A DNA stretch of 64,000 nt, from positions 6,797,001 to 6,861,000 of the forward strand of contig NC_135556.1 in assembly GCF_964340395.1 (NCBI RefSeq), read 5' to 3'. Of this stretch, positions 1 through 12,589 are shown one piece after another (the first letter of the stretch is position 1; each line of letters begins with the position of its first letter). The notes below the pieces were generated by a model that saw only the letters and a list, made by a program, of their open reading frames with translations, was not told the origin of the DNA and searched no databases. The translations under genes were made by a program, and so were the position numbers. This DNA is from Glandiceps talaboti (taxonomy: Eukaryota; Hemichordata; Enteropneusta; Spengelidae).

Positions 1-14
1 AATATTAAAGGGGA

Positions 15-429
15 GGGTATTTTCATAAACTTTGGATTCTGGAGAGTCATTTTATGATTTCACATCACATAATGTTTGCTCAGTTTCCAAGAAACGCCAA
101 ATCAAAACTTTTTCATCTCTATTTTTCTTTCACTGATAGTGATACACCATGGCATCATGGTACTTAGCATTCATGAATATTCATTAGATGCACACTGAAT
201 ATTCATGATTATTTATCTGAAGGAAGTAAGCTCTTAGGAGTCATGAATATTCAGTGTGCATCAAATGAAAAATCATGTCTGCTAAGACCCATGATGCAAT
301 GGTGTATTAGTGAAAGAACAATAGAGGTGAAAAAAAAGTTTTAAATTGATGTTTCCTGGCAACCGAGCAAAACATTTGATGTGAAATCAGAAAATGACTC
401 CCCAAAACCCAAAGTTTATGAAAATACCT
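15..429. mobile_element. Foldback (palindromic) MITE-like element
   Basis: The two halves are near reverse complements over about 200 bp each. The left edge reads GTATTTTCATAAACTTTGG and the right edge is its complement (CCAAAGTTTATGAAAATAC with one extra C). The match continues through the CATCACAT, TTTCTTTCACT and ATTCATGAATATTC blocks to a centre near 215. No coding capacity is visible. It lies in spacer or intron upstream of the MGAT4 exons. A non-autonomous foldback DNA transposon is the simplest reading; the superfamily cannot be told. Confidence 0.75.
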
Positions 430-834
430 GTATTTCCAGAAGTTGCGTTCCCCTGTAACTCTTTAGTGTAAACCATTGAAACCCAAAATGATTACATTGA
501 AGTGAAGTATGTACTCTGTGAGTGCAATAACTAAATGCAAAAAAGTGAATCAGAATTTTTTGACAAGTGACTATACTTGGACAAATCCAAATCTGCACCT
601 GCTAAATGTAAATACTTCTTGTACTTGTAAGAAGTCTCCTAAGTTCTTATCAGAAACTCAAATAAGAAGCCATGCAATTCCTGATTTGAGATTCAGTTAT
701 CTCATCTGAATAAACACTTCACATCTCAGCCATTGTAATAATTGTTGGTCTAATTTGCAAAGTTTGATATTGTCGAAGAGTATTTGTCATTTTGTAAGTC
801 TAGTGTCGTGGCTGTTTCCAAAATATAAGTTTAC

Positions 835-1370
835 AGATGTTAATCTCCATGTTATAAATGCTTGTGTTTGGGACACAAACTTCTGGTCAAAGTGTTTAGC
901 TTTTGACAGTTTTATGCATTTATTAACTCCAAAAACAGAACACTTCAAATGATGCATCAATTTGAAGTCTGTGTTTCAACACCATATACATACAAGTGTA
1001 ACATTGTGTAAAGTGTTGAAGACGTTGGTATCTGAAAATATTGATTGCTTAGACTGTCTGCTCTGTCAAAATCTGATTTGATGCATCATTCGATGTGTTT
1101 CATTTTCAGAGTAAATTGTTGTATTGAATCCTCAAAGTGTAAAACATTTTTGAACGGAAACTTGTGTGACTCAAAACACCATTTTTTTTGTCAAAAATGT
1201 AAAACTATCATTTGAGAGTTTATGCAACAATTTCCTCTAAAACAGAACATATCAATGAATGCATAAATCTGAAAAAAAATTGAACAAGTCAACTGTTTCA
1301 GAGTAAATCGTTACACGAATCCTCAAATGTTAAGCACTTTCGGTCAGAAGTTTGTATGTCGCAAACATCC
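835..1370. repeat. Diverged inverted/direct repeat cluster
   Basis: The block around 1329-1362 (AAGCACTTTCGGTCAGAAGT) occurs in inverted form around 872-905 and as a diverged direct copy around 1137-1165, next to a shared CAGAGTAAATNGTT segment (1108 and 1300). It looks like an old, rearranged palindromic repeat in noncoding DNA. Apart from this cluster I see nothing gene-like between 430 and 2027. Confidence 0.4.
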
Positions 1371-2025
1371 ACCTGCTGCTGCACATTTATGATAAAAAAA
1401 GAGCAGTGTAAATATTTGATAACAAAACCATGAAGAAAAAATCTAGAAATACACCACTACAGCGTAATGCACCAAAGTGCCTGTCATATTTTCAAATCTT
1501 TACCAAAATTTTTTTTTTGAAAAAGTGAAATTTTTGGACTCTATTGATATTACATATTTTTTTATGTCAACAGAAAGGAAATAGAGGGCGTCACGTGGTA
1601 AGACGAAAACTAAAACACAAACAGTATATAAAAAAATATTTCAAGCCTTGTTTTTTATCTTCTACTAATATCTTAGCATATTTTGGTTCTTTCTTCCCAC
1701 TTTTACACTGTTTGATAATTTTTTTTAGTTTGATTCTTGATAAATTCATCCCATACTTCACACCAGTGTGTTTCTTTTGGTTTTTCTCATAGTTTGTTAA
1801 CAAAGCTAGCATTTTGTGTTGTATTTTGTTTGTGGCTGTCAGCATTTTCATTAAAACAACTCTGTGTTGCTTTGATTCTGATTGTTGATAACACCATCAC
1901 TTCATTAACTTTTTGCTTTCATTTCCATAGCAACACCGCAAGTGCGTGAATTGGCATACCTGATTTCTTTTAATACAGCTTTTAGCACACCTGAATTGAG
2001 GTTTATCAGTGGCATTGGCCTAGTA

Positions 2026-2027
<2 letters not shown>

Positions 2028-2095
<68 letters not shown>

Positions 2096-2271
2096 ATGTG
2101 TGCAAATGTACATTTATGTATGTGTATGTGTTTGTGTTACATTTGTATGTGTGTGCACATATGTACATGTCTATACATGTGTATGTATGTATGTATGTAT
2201 GTATGTATGTGTGTGTGTATGTATGTATGTATGTATGTATGTATGTATGTATGTATGTGTGTTTGTGCATG

Positions 2272-2312
<41 letters not shown>
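2028..2312. repeat. (TG)n / (TATG)n compound microsatellite
   Basis: A long TG run, an interrupted TG/TATG middle and a second TG run. Open frames across it (Cys-Val or His-Thr repeats) are artefacts of the simple sequence. Confidence 0.97.
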
Positions 2313-3936
2313 TACAGATAGTACAGATGTCATAAATGGATGTATGAATGCCTTGGTTTGTCTGCTATCAGTGGTAAGGATTTTCTTCACGTGTTTGTAA
2401 AATTCTGAGAGGCCATGGAAATAAGTGTAGTTTATGCAATTTTGGTAATTATGTTAACAATAAAATGTAGCAGGGTTGTCAGTTCTGGTTTTCACAAGAT
2501 GTAGTTGTCCTAAAACCACAAATGTTGTCACTGACTGTAACAAAGAAATATTTAATCATTTAAGTGAATCAGGCTGACTTGTACTGGTACCAATGTAGAG
2601 TTTATGTTAAACATGTATCTGAAAGCACAGATTCCAGTTACAGTGCACCAACTCAAGGAAAATATCCACGTCATAACATAGGCAGCATAGTAGTGCGCCC
2701 TCTAGCGTTCATAACTTGTGTCATTTCGTTTTTGACATGCAATCTCTACAGATGAAATGAAACCTACTTTGCTAATAATATCATGTTTTTCTTTCACCTT
2801 TCACCTTTCCCGTTATATCCAGCCATCCCTTTTGGTAAGAAATCACCTTTCAAAGTGTGTTCAAAGTGAAATCAGAACTGAAATCTACTTCATAACTATC
2901 AAAGAGAAACATGGACATGTGAATCAAGTCATCTTTTGTTGTGCAACAAATGATTGGAATTGGCCAAGTTTCTGTATAAATTTTGTTTTGGTAACACTTT
3001 TGTTGTCAAGCACATACTACCACCACACTGACTTCATGGCTAGTTCTGTTGAATGGTCTACTATAGTCTGTTATTTATATCCGGTGTTTTGAAGGTTGGC
3101 AGATGTTTTAGTATCAATCATTCTATATCATTAGCCCCAAACTGTCACAGCCCAGTGGAGCTATACATTGTTATCTCTGATGTTATGGGCTATGTAGATT
3201 GACAGCTATCTGCAGGACTGTATTTTATACACCAGTTAACAGAAGATTGGTGTGGGGGCTTTGTCTTTTAATGTAGAAGACTTGTTATTGTTGTACTGCT
3301 ATGTTTAGTTGAATATTTCTTTGATCATGTGACCAGTACACTCAGCATCCCAACTACCGGTACTTCAGATCATCAGTTTTCAGAAAATTTTGATATAAAT
3401 ATTGAAATGTTACTGTTCAGTATTATTCTACAATAAACCCACTTTTCCTTCTCAAGGCACAAACATCAATTTTGCATGTTTAATTGAGGGCAAAGTGACA
3501 CGGCGTATCTTACAGTCTAATGTTCAGTCTGTCACGAGTAACATATATTGGCCCACATACTCCAAATGAATTGGTCGGGAGAACTTTGGTTTTGAATAAG
3601 AATGGATTTAGAATTGATCACAAAGCTGTGTATTTACCAGTACTGTGGTACGCATGACACATTAAGACACAAGAAGAGTGTGGTGTAACAGTTCATAGAA
3701 CATTCCACTGTTACAATAGGGGTGTAAAGAGCTGTTGATGTCTCTAGATGCTACTACAGAACACTCCATATTTGGGCATGAAGAGAGCGACCAAGTGTCT
3801 ACACATCAAAATACTAAATGTTTATATTACAAACATACATTACAGAGGGGAGGCAAGCCAAAAATGCCCTTTTATTGTCTATTAAACATTTGTCAAATTT
3901 ACCGCCTTTTTTGTGTATTTTTTTGTTCCCCTTCAG
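2313..3936. other. Noncoding, probable intron of the MGAT4-like gene
   Basis: No convincing exon is seen. Short open frames lack splice-consistent conserved protein. The segment ends in a pyrimidine-rich tract and the AG acceptor at 3935-3936. At 3501-3515 there is a copy of the short CTGTAAGATACG motif (reverse orientation) also found near 10.74 kb and 34.35 kb. Confidence 0.6.
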
Positions 3937-6900
3937 GATAAAGATTTTGGAAAGCAGCCATTGCACAGAGGTCATGAAAATCCACCTGCTGAGGTGTCAA
4001 CTACCATCAAAATTTACATGAAATATACACTAGAAAAGTCCTACAGAGGGCAGGATTTCTTCTGGGGCATTATGCCAAAGGCTGGTGATGAGATTCTGAT
4101 CAAATTTACCCAGCCAATCATTATAGACAAGTAAGTGCATGTATCGATACAGGTATATGTTACAGTTATAGAGTAGCTGCTTCATGGCAAAAGTGTGAAT
4201 TTAAGGATAGATTGCACCTTGGAGAGAAATTTTCTTGAAAATCAAAGTTTTTCTATTCTCCAAAATTTCCCATGTGAAAGCTTGTTTCAGGTCCCTTAGA
4301 AATTTTTAAAAGAAATTTTGGGGTTCATCAGCTTGGTTGAAATGGATAATATTTCATTTTCCACATAGAGTTGGTGGCCATATTGGATTTGGTGGCCATA
4401 GTGGATTCTAAAATGGGTTAATTTTGATATCCTGTTGACCTCTGTTTCAAATATTTACAGTGATGCCCTGAGTGTTTTCCTTGATTGTAATTGAGATCAG
4501 GTCGATATTTTGTTGAACAAAATAACAGCAAAAGTGTAAAACTTATAATTCTGCAGCTCATACTAGGTTAGAAATAGCAACTCTGTCAAAGTGCAGACTG
4601 ACTGTCTAATATCCTAAAAGCTGTTTTTCACACCCAGTCTTTAATCCAAATCTGACATTGGCCTTTAATTAAATAATAACACATGTCAGCGAGGGCAATA
4701 TCACAATTTAGTGCCTGTACAAGGGTTGGCACTCTTTACCAAGACTTTGATTATGCCCAAGCCGAAGGCAATGGCATCATCAAAATTTTGGTAAAGAGTG
4801 CCAGCCCGAGGGCGGGCATTAAATTGTGATATTGCATGAGCGCATGTGTTATTAATTTTATTACACCATCCACTCATCATTCGTCCAATCATTCACTTAG
4901 CTACTCTTCATTCTTCATCATTCGTCATCAATAGAAAAGTTTCTCTTTCAAGGTGTATTTCCAAATTGTACTTGCAGTTAACCATCGAATACCGACATGG
5001 CATGCATTATTTGTAGGAGCTCGAGTGCCCCACAGCTAATCAGTAATTGTATTTATTCAGATTTCTACAAGAAATAAGCTTGTGTGACTTACTGTAGTTA
5101 GTTTGCCATCTCGAGCACGTAAAACTGGAAATCATGTGCAGAATAGATGTGCAATGGTCAAAATAAGTCCAGTAGGAAATAGTGCCGGGCAATAGTCTGT
5201 GCACACGGGGGCAATGTCACCATGCCGACAATAGTCTATTTAAAGTAGGTCATGTGATTCGACAGCTTGTGTAAGAAGGTTGAGGTGTAATAACGGTGAA
5301 TATCATACCTTTCTGTACTCAGGAACAGTTGTCCTTAGTACATGTTTTCAAAAGGTCTGAGTAGCCATTTGTGGGGTTTTCTGTTATTATTTATCTTATA
5401 TGTGCATTGTTTTCTACCCCAGGTACAGATTTACAAGTGGAAATACAGAGCATCCTGGAGATATTTTTAGTAACACAACTGTGGAAGTTTTACCGCATCA
5501 GCTAGAACAGAAACAAGAAGGTGTGTTAGAAACTCACTCCAAGACTAACGCATCGTACAGAAGAACTGAAGATGGGTTTTACCAAGTTGGTGAGTTTTGT
5601 GTACATTGTATGTAGTGTATGAATTTGTTTCAAAACCAATTGTAATCAGTCACTGATGGGTTTACCAACTCAGTAAGTTTGTGTATGTGCTGTGAGAATG
5701 TGTTTCAAAACTAACATGTAATCAGTCACTGATGGGGTTTACCATGTTGGAAAAATTTGTGTCTGCATGACTGTTATACAAAGTGTGTGTTTCAAAACTA
5801 GTCTCTATTCAACGGTGGGTTTTACCAAGTCAGTACATTCTGAGTATGTGCGGTATGTGTTTCAGAACTAGCCTGTATTCACAATGGGTTTTACCAAGTT
5901 GGTAAAAGTGTGTATGTGTTTCAAAACTACCCTGGTATACACCTAATGTGGGTTTTGTGATGTTGGTAAATTTTGAGTCTACATTGTGCTGTGTATGTTT
6001 CAAAACTTCCTGTGTACACGTCGTGCTGTGTATGTTTCAAAACTTTCCTGTGTACACGATATTCATCATTCATATTTAGATTTCAACAGTTCCGATATTT
6101 TAATGAGTATGATATCACCATTTATCTGATACTCATTTCCTTTGTTTAATACAACAAGTGATTTACTAATGTTCAGTCTGGTACAATCCTGTTGTAACAT
6201 GAGGATGAAACAGACATTAATTGCTCTATTTACCATAATTTATGTTGCCATTTGCATCATTTGATATTGTGCTCAGAACGATTTAGTCACCTAATGAGTG
6301 TATTAATAGATAAAAATAACTATGAGGGTAACTGAAGCAAATCAAGTCATCTAATTCATCAATTTTTTCAGATTATATGAAATTGGTAAAGAATATCAAT
6401 ACATCTACATAAGTTACTGTACATGTATTTATTTTTGCCATGAAAAATTTGACAGAATGGTAATTTAGGACATGTAAGACACACTCGGATTTTGTGGGCA
6501 GCGCAATGGGAAAGTGGGCACTATCTGTAAATAACTCATTCTGTCTGCCAGCCACATTCAGTTCAACTGTTGATGACACTTTTCACAACAGTTGAATATA
6601 GAAAAATACGGGGACAAATTTTAAAGTATGTGATCAGGACTTATTTTCACGGAAAAAGCTTTTTTGCACATATTCAGCGAAAATAAATCCAGTGCCAAAA
6701 ATAGTGTTGTCTTTCAAATCACTTTTCTTTGTTAGATGGGAGAATTTACTGACGGTAGTGCTGGTACATAGAAAGTTGATGTAGTCGTATCTAATCACTG
6801 TTTGATGTTTTGATATAACAGGTGAATTCATTGATGGTAAAGCCGGTGCAAATATTGATACATCATTGCGAGAAATAGATAAAATGAGGATACGAGTCTT

Positions 6901-7607
6901 AACAGATGCCAAATCATGGGTTATACTAAGTGAGGTGAGTCTGTTGTATTTTGTCTACAGTTACCTTAACAGCTTAGATGATTGTGAGTTGTTTTAGCGA
7001 GCAAACACTAATGTAGATGACAGAAACCATTTGTACTCATAAATTGAGGATACAGTCAGGGGACAACCATCCCCGAGTAGTACATACAAAACCCTCTGTG
7101 AATACAGAATATGTAACACCGTATGGAGAGGTGATGTGCGATGAATCCTGGAAGTAGCAACAGTTCCAGAAGCCTGTTCACTACAGTGTTTAGATACATT
7201 GTTAGCTGGTCATAGCCTGTTCACTGCACTGTTGAGATACATTGTTAGCTGGTCATAGCCTGTTCACTGCACTGTTAAGATACTTTGTTAGCTGGTCATG
7301 GCCTGTTCACTGCTCTGTTGAGATATACTGTTAGCTTGTCATAGCCTGTTCACTGCACTGTTGAGATACATTGTTAGCTGGTCATAGCCAGTTCACTGCA
7401 CTGTTGAGATACAGTTAGGGTGTCGTACCTCCTAGCCCTTGTATCAACAGGTGCAACGAACTAACAATGTATCTCAACTGCACAGTGAAGAGGCTACAAC
7501 TCCAGGAACATAATAGAGTAAGCATAACCCTGCACATTGACTGACTGGCTGAGTGACTCTATTTTTGTTTTACTTTACAGATACATATTGTAGCTGGTAA
7601 AAGGTGA
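3937..7607 (+). CDS. MGAT4: Alpha-1,3-mannosyl-glycoprotein 4-beta-N-acetylglucosaminyltransferase (GnT-IV), C-terminal exons
   Basis: Four coding exons with consistent GT/AG borders and phases: 3937-4130, 5423-5589, 6822-6934 and 7581-7607 (TGA at 7605-7607), giving the last 166 residues. The translation opens DKDFGKQ and contains [49 protein letters not shown] and, at the end, [14 protein letters not shown]. These match the conserved C-terminal region of vertebrate MGAT4A/B, closer to MGAT4B at the first exon as I recall it. The family makes the GlcNAc beta-1,4 branch on the alpha-1,3 mannose arm of N-glycans in the Golgi. The N-terminal membrane anchor and catalytic core are not in the window and must lie left of position 1 or in an exon I missed. 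This tail corresponds to the C-terminal lectin-like part of the family. The intron after 5589 carries tandem decayed copies of the exon end. Confidence 0.9.
4667..4862. mobile_element. Palindromic MITE in an MGAT4 intron
   Basis: Inverted arms: AATAACACATG (left, near 4675-4685) against CATGTGTTATT (right, ending near 4853); GCAATATCACAATTTA (4695-4710) against TAAATTGTGATATTGC (4820-4835); and TGGCACTCTTTACCAA against its complement nearer the centre. No coding sequence. It sits between the 3937-4130 and 5423-5589 exons. Confidence 0.75.
5571..6060 (+). repeat. Decayed tandem copies of an exon end plus splice donor
   Basis: The end of the MGAT4 exon (GATGGGTTTTACCAAGTTG, 5571-5589) and its donor recur downstream as imperfect copies near 5655, 5731, 5814, 5883 and 5949. 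They are separated by related spacers containing GTGTATGTG and GTTTCAAAACTA. Spacing is about 65-85 bp. Several copies keep a GT after the exon-like block (for example CAGTAAG near 5671 and TTGGTAAAAG near 5899). The real exon is the 5'-most copy. Confidence 0.7.
7130..7495. repeat. 43-bp minisatellite inside an inverted-repeat element
   Basis: About five copies of a 43-bp unit (GTTAGCTGGTCATAGCC followed by TGTTCACTGCACTGTTGAGA) run from about 7171 to 7415. At 7445-7490 an inverted copy appears (TAACAATGTATCTCAACTG then CAGTGAAGAGGCTAC), so the array sits in the left arm of a foldback structure. It lies wholly in the last MGAT4 intron (6935-7580). Confidence 0.7.
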
Positions 7608-8260
7608 CCATTATTTGGTGCCAACAGTGTCATTACATCCCTGTATCTTCTCCTTATTCTATTAGTCTTTGTCTGTGTGTTCTATGTCCTTGTTATCCAA
7701 TGTTATACTTAGCAGGGTATTCTTAGAATGAACTGTCAACTCTGCAGTGTGTTAATCAAGCTTGTTTTCTGGTGCAATTATAAAAAAAAACTTAGTGTTG
7801 CTGTGATTTTGTTGTTGTTGTGTCTTGCATTATCCAGTCAAACTGGACAACGTTCAGCTCAAATTTAGAAATCTTGGCATTTATATGTCTCTCAGACATG
7901 TCTGTTCCTGTAAGAACTATGCTGCCGTGAGTCAATGCTTTCAGTGAATGCAGTTGCACTATGAACATTACTAATTTGCCGTAGGCAGTGTTTTAACTTG
8001 AGTTTGTGAACCCCGGGTCTCTGATATTCAGAAATTGTGTAAAATTTGCATTGTTTTTGTAAATGTTATGGTATAAAATAGATGGGGAAATAATTTGTAA
8101 AATGACAGGAGACTGTCTTACTCTCAACAAAACACTGCTTATGTGACTATTATACCTTTAGTTTTGACAAGCTAACATAGATACAAATTTATAAAACCTA
8201 TAATTGTGGTGTGTAGTAGGTAAATGAAATCAAGACATCGCAAGTTCCTGAAAATGTAAA
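7608..8260 (+). other. Probable 3' UTR/flank of the MGAT4-like gene
   Basis: This follows the TGA at 7605-7607. No canonical AATAAA was noticed before the SINE, so the polyadenylation site is not placed. No ORF of note. Confidence 0.4.
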
Positions 8261-8261
8261 T

Positions 8262-8625
8262 GGAGTCACGATGGGCGAATGGTTAAAGTGGCTGGCTTTG
8301 AATCTGCAGATGCAGGTTCAAGCCCCATCGCTGCCATTTGTTACTGAGTGACTAAAGTCCTTGGTTAAGATTTGAACCACGATTGTGTCGCAGTCGACCC
8401 AGCTGTATAATTGGGGACCTGGTAGGATAGATGTCGCAATGTGAATGCTTTAGTGCCTGTGTGCTTATAGAGGCTGCAATGGATTGTTTTGCTCCCCTGG
8501 GAGTTGAGGAAGTATAAAGGGCTGTTGTGTCACTGTAGATCCGTGCCAAGGTTAGTAATTGTAAAGCGCTTCAATTGAGCACAGTGTGGGAAAGCACTAT
8601 ATAAAAAGACAGCATTATTACAATA
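8262..8625 (+). mobile_element. tRNA-derived SINE
   Basis: A tRNA-like head at about 8268-8336 has an A-box-like GGGCGAATGGTTAAAGTGG and a B-box-like GGTTCAAGCCC. An unrelated body and a tail with GTAAAGCGCTTCAATTGAG and AAGCACTATATAAAAAG follow. A diverged copy of the tail occurs in reverse at 19372-19440. It lies in spacer downstream of MGAT4. Confidence 0.75.
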
Positions 8626-8944
8626 TAAATTGGATATCCAGACAAATGAAAAGCTGCACAGGTCTTGCAATTGACTGAAAATCCTACGGTGAGTGCAATC
8701 ATATCAGTGTCCATTGATAAATTAACATCAACATGCCACAATAATGGTTTTACTTTATTTTCTATCTTAGCTTGTCAAACATGTTCTTACGAAAGTTGTA
8801 AGACCGGGTTGTGTTTATGTAAAGTAACAAGTGTATATCTACCAGTTAATAATGAACTTACTAGGAGTAAGTGGGTGGAGTGTAAACATGCATGGCAGCA
8901 CTGTCCTTTGTGGAAAAGGCATGTCTGAGATTTGGTGTATGTTG

Positions 8945-9215
8945 ATGAGGAGCCAATCAAATTTGATATGTGCTCAAAAGGAGACAATCAGATTTTGTAT
9001 GTGTTCTTAAGGAGCCAATCAGATTTGATATGTTTTCAAAAGGAGCCAATCAAATTTGGTATGTGTTCAAAAGGTGCCAATCAGATTTGATATGTGTTCA
9101 AAAGGAGCCAATCAGATTTGATATGTGTTCAAAAGGAGCCAATCAGATTTGATATGTGTTCAAAAGGAGCCAATCAAATTTGGTATGTGTTGACAAGGAG
9201 CCAATCAGATTTACT
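8945..9215 (+). repeat. 31-bp minisatellite
   Basis: Nine copies of GGAGCCAATCAGATTTGATA followed by TGTGTTCAAAA start at about 8949, 8980, 9011, 9042, 9073, 9104, 9135, 9166 and 9197, at constant 31-bp spacing with few substitutions. Confidence 0.92.
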
Positions 9216-9518
9216 TCACTTTAGATTCATCTTTCAGTGCCTTGAATATTTTGTATGTTATCTTTGGGTCAGGTTTTTTTTTTTGTCAATAATATTGAAA
9301 AGATTAGAACAAAATCTCAATATGAAATGTATTTACAATAAATCATTGATTTGGGTTTATATGTTACGTGTTATGCAGCAGGAAAGGGTAGCTTTTTGTG
9401 TGTTACAAGGGTTCTTTTGTTGTTGTAAGCTGTAGGAAAAATCTTAGTTTGTCATTTTCTGTGTCTTTTAATGCAATAGGGTTATATATGTATATACGTT
9501 GGATTACTGTATTACAAT

Positions 9519-9580
9519 TCCCCCCCCCCCACCCCTCATTCCCCCTACCCCACCCCACCTACCACCTCCCCCCACTCCAG
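9519..9580. repeat. C-rich polypyrimidine tract
   Basis: Low-complexity C/CT/CA sequence including a run of about ten C. It is noncoding, between the 31-bp minisatellite and unremarkable spacer. Confidence 0.85.
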
Positions 9581-10199
9581 ATCATTTGCCAATTAATGGC
9601 ACCACATCACTGTTGGCACACCATTGTCATATGGACCTTCACAATCCGAAACATTGGATTTTAAAAAACAAGGGTAGCGTTAACCATTTGGTCCAAGATA
9701 ACATTTTGACTTACCATAATAGTACCAATTTAAAAGGAAGTGATTTTTACCACGGTTTGGATGGTATGCATTAGGCTCAACACTAGGGCAGATTAACCCT
9801 TTGAGCTCATCATTTTTCTATATTGACGTCAGCAGAACTATACCCTAAGAATGGGGTATTAATAGGCTCTACAGCCTGCAATGAAAACCTTGGATCAGAA
9901 AATCAATTATTCAGTTTTAAAATAATTGAATTTATATGTGATGAGCTACAAAATGAATGATTGCATCGTATCTTGAATGTGACTTTTTACAATGATATTG
10001 TAGTGTACAACAGAGGCTTGTGGGTAAATAGTGCCAATAAATCAAGTCATTCTTACTTATCTTTGACCAAAAAGCAAGCAAAGCGTTTCAGAAACTATGG
10101 CTGCAAATGACATAGGAGCACTATTTTTTAATTTTGAATGAATGAATGAGTGAGTGAATGAATGAATTTTGATTGAAATTTAGAATGTCAAAAGATTGT

Positions 10200-10440
10200 A
10201 GGTTTGATGATGTTTCAAGCTATTCTGTTGGATAAATTCAAGCTATGCTGTTGGATAAATTCAAGCTATTCTGTTACAATAATTCTAGCTATTCTGTCGC
10301 ATAAATTCCCGCTATTCTACCACATAAATTCTAGCTATTCTGTTTGATAAATTCTAGCTATTCTTTTCAGTAAATTCCACTTATTTGACATCAAGTCCAA
10401 CTATTTTGTCACATTATTATTAAAGTTCGACCATTTTGTC
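10200..10440. repeat. Degenerate 21-24 bp tandem repeat
   Basis: About nine imperfect copies of a unit like GCTATTCTGTTGGATAAATT. Copies diverge toward the right edge (CCAACTATTTTGTCACA, CGACCATTTTGTCACA). Noncoding. Confidence 0.75.
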
Positions 10441-10719
10441 ACACAGTTTTACCATAGTTGAGTAGACTTTCACATTTAATATTGTATGTTTGATAACTAT
10501 ATGATCAGCCTATTTCACAGTCCTATTTATCAAAATTTAAATACGTGTTTTGTAAATATCACTGCAACTTTATATCTAAAACCTTTCTTGATGATAGGTT
10601 TTAAATTTTGATGATAGTAGATTTACCCACAATGTATGGTGAAAACAATATCTGTTATTAACCTCAAAAAGAATGAACTATACATCTGCTAGAATTTATA
10701 AATGTTTATTTCTGATTAT

Positions 10720-10833
10720 CTACTATCATAGCCTGTAAGATACGTCGTGATAGGGCGCCCTCACACATCGGTCAACCCCGGCTGGTAAGAGGCAGAGCGA
10801 AACGATGTGTCTTACAGTCTACTACTATCATAG
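10720..10833. mobile_element. Miniature terminal-inverted-repeat element with 12-bp flanking direct repeat
   Basis: CTGTAAGATACGTCG (about 10733) and CGATGTGTCTTACAG (about 10803-10817) are imperfect inverted ends. The direct repeat CTACTATCATAG lies immediately outside (10720-10731 and 10822-10833). The interior contains GATAGGGCGCCCTCACACATC, which resembles the block at 34351-34425. Confidence 0.5.
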
Positions 10834-10839
10834 CACACT

Positions 10840-12580
10840 ATCATGTGTTGTGTTGTTTGTTTCATCCACCATTCAGTGTTTGAGATGTAGCCTAAATTTC
10901 ATTGGTTGATTTTGGCTGTGTCCTCTCAAAACACTCGTGCTACGAGCTACGTGCTACGACCTACATTGATAAGTTTAGTCCATCATGAAATATTTCCCTT
11001 CGTGGTTGACTTATCCTGCCTACTGATGGAGATTACATCACAAAGCTCCACTCTCCATGTTTATGCAAATCAGTTGGTGACACCTCTGACATCATCTGAC
11101 ACAGTCGGTAGATTTAAAACCCAGTATGAATTTGCAACCAATTTTCTTTGTTAAAGTCAATGATTGAATTCAAATCAAAGTGAGTGTGAAGAGGACATAA
11201 CTGAAATCAACCAAGCAAAGTGTCTACAAGGCTATTAGAGAGGCGACATTATATATTTTTATGACAAGTTTGATGAACCGGTAAATGGATGATGGATGTT
11301 CAACCAGTATTAATGTATATAATTCTTCAACATAGGTCACTCGGTAGGAATGAGCCTTTTATTTCTGTTTATAGAGACAATTATTGTACTGGGCTAACTT
11401 TAAAAATGAAAGATTTTAAAATTATTGCAGAGTGATTGTGGTAAAATAGATTTGCTTGTTTAAGGGCAGTGCAACACAAAAATCTACCGTATTTATGAGT
11501 TGCTCCTGAACCCTTTTCATATGTGACAGTAACCATAGACCGGTGATCACTCGGAACAAAAAGAAACGACACAAACTATGGAAATAGAGGTAAATAAAGC
11601 ATTTAGCCACTTTCACCACATCAGATTTTAATCAGATTACCATAGACCCCACATGAAAACAGAACCCTTAGTTTACTGTTAAAACGTGAGTATAAACAGA
11701 GCCCCTTAGGTTTGTGTAACTTTGTAATAATCTTCTTAGTTGCCTGCAGCATGTAACTATACCCCTTAGCTTGTTGGCGTTGCATATTAAAGTAGCTAGT
11801 GGCATTTTTATGAAAATGAGAGGAAAAACTTATGAAGTGAACCGGGAAACCTCATATCATCAGAAATCATTATCACCTTATGAATTAGAACATTTAGTGT
11901 TAGGTTAAGTAACATGCTTGTTCTTCGATTTAAGATCTAGGTGTTAACACCATGGAAAAAATTTGTCTGTTTCAATCATTTATAATGTACAGTATTTATC
12001 TGAACTATTTTACTCTCCACAAATCAAAAGTTGTAATCTTTTCCAATAATTCCATAGTCCAACTAGAGATTTTGATCACCTAGCTTCTCATTGGTATAAT
12101 ACAGATTTTTTATTTCATTTAGTGTGGCACAAGCTGGGTTCATAAAGTTGTTACTCAAATGAGAATACTTGAATAAAACCTTGATTTAAACTATTTTAGT
12201 ATCACGTTAATGACGATGTATGAAATTTGTGTTCTGGCATTGTTAGAATGGTTAGAAGGGAGGTCATGTACATTACATATAATAAATAACGATATTGTAT
12301 TGTTGTGTATAAGTTGATCTTAATACCAAGTTTGATTTCAAATGATTTTGAAGTATGCTTCAGTAAGTTGAATACTGCAAGTAAATTTTAGATATGCTGC
12401 AAAAATGTACACACACACACACAAATATAAACTCAGCTTGTGCCCCTTTAAGTTAGAAATGAGATGGATATGTTGTTACTCAGTGATATTGTAATTCTCC
12501 ACAACCTTTTTTCACCGACACAGCTTTAACTAATGGGTAGACTTTTTTAGTCTCTACCCTAAGGTCCAGGGATAGTCAAT
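10840..12580. other. Noncoding spacer
   Basis: No exon, RNA gene or strong repeat is seen apart from a short CA run near 12410-12422. Open frames at 10906-11154 and 11381-11619 show no recognisable protein. Confidence 0.5.
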
Positions 12581-12589
12581 ACATGCATA

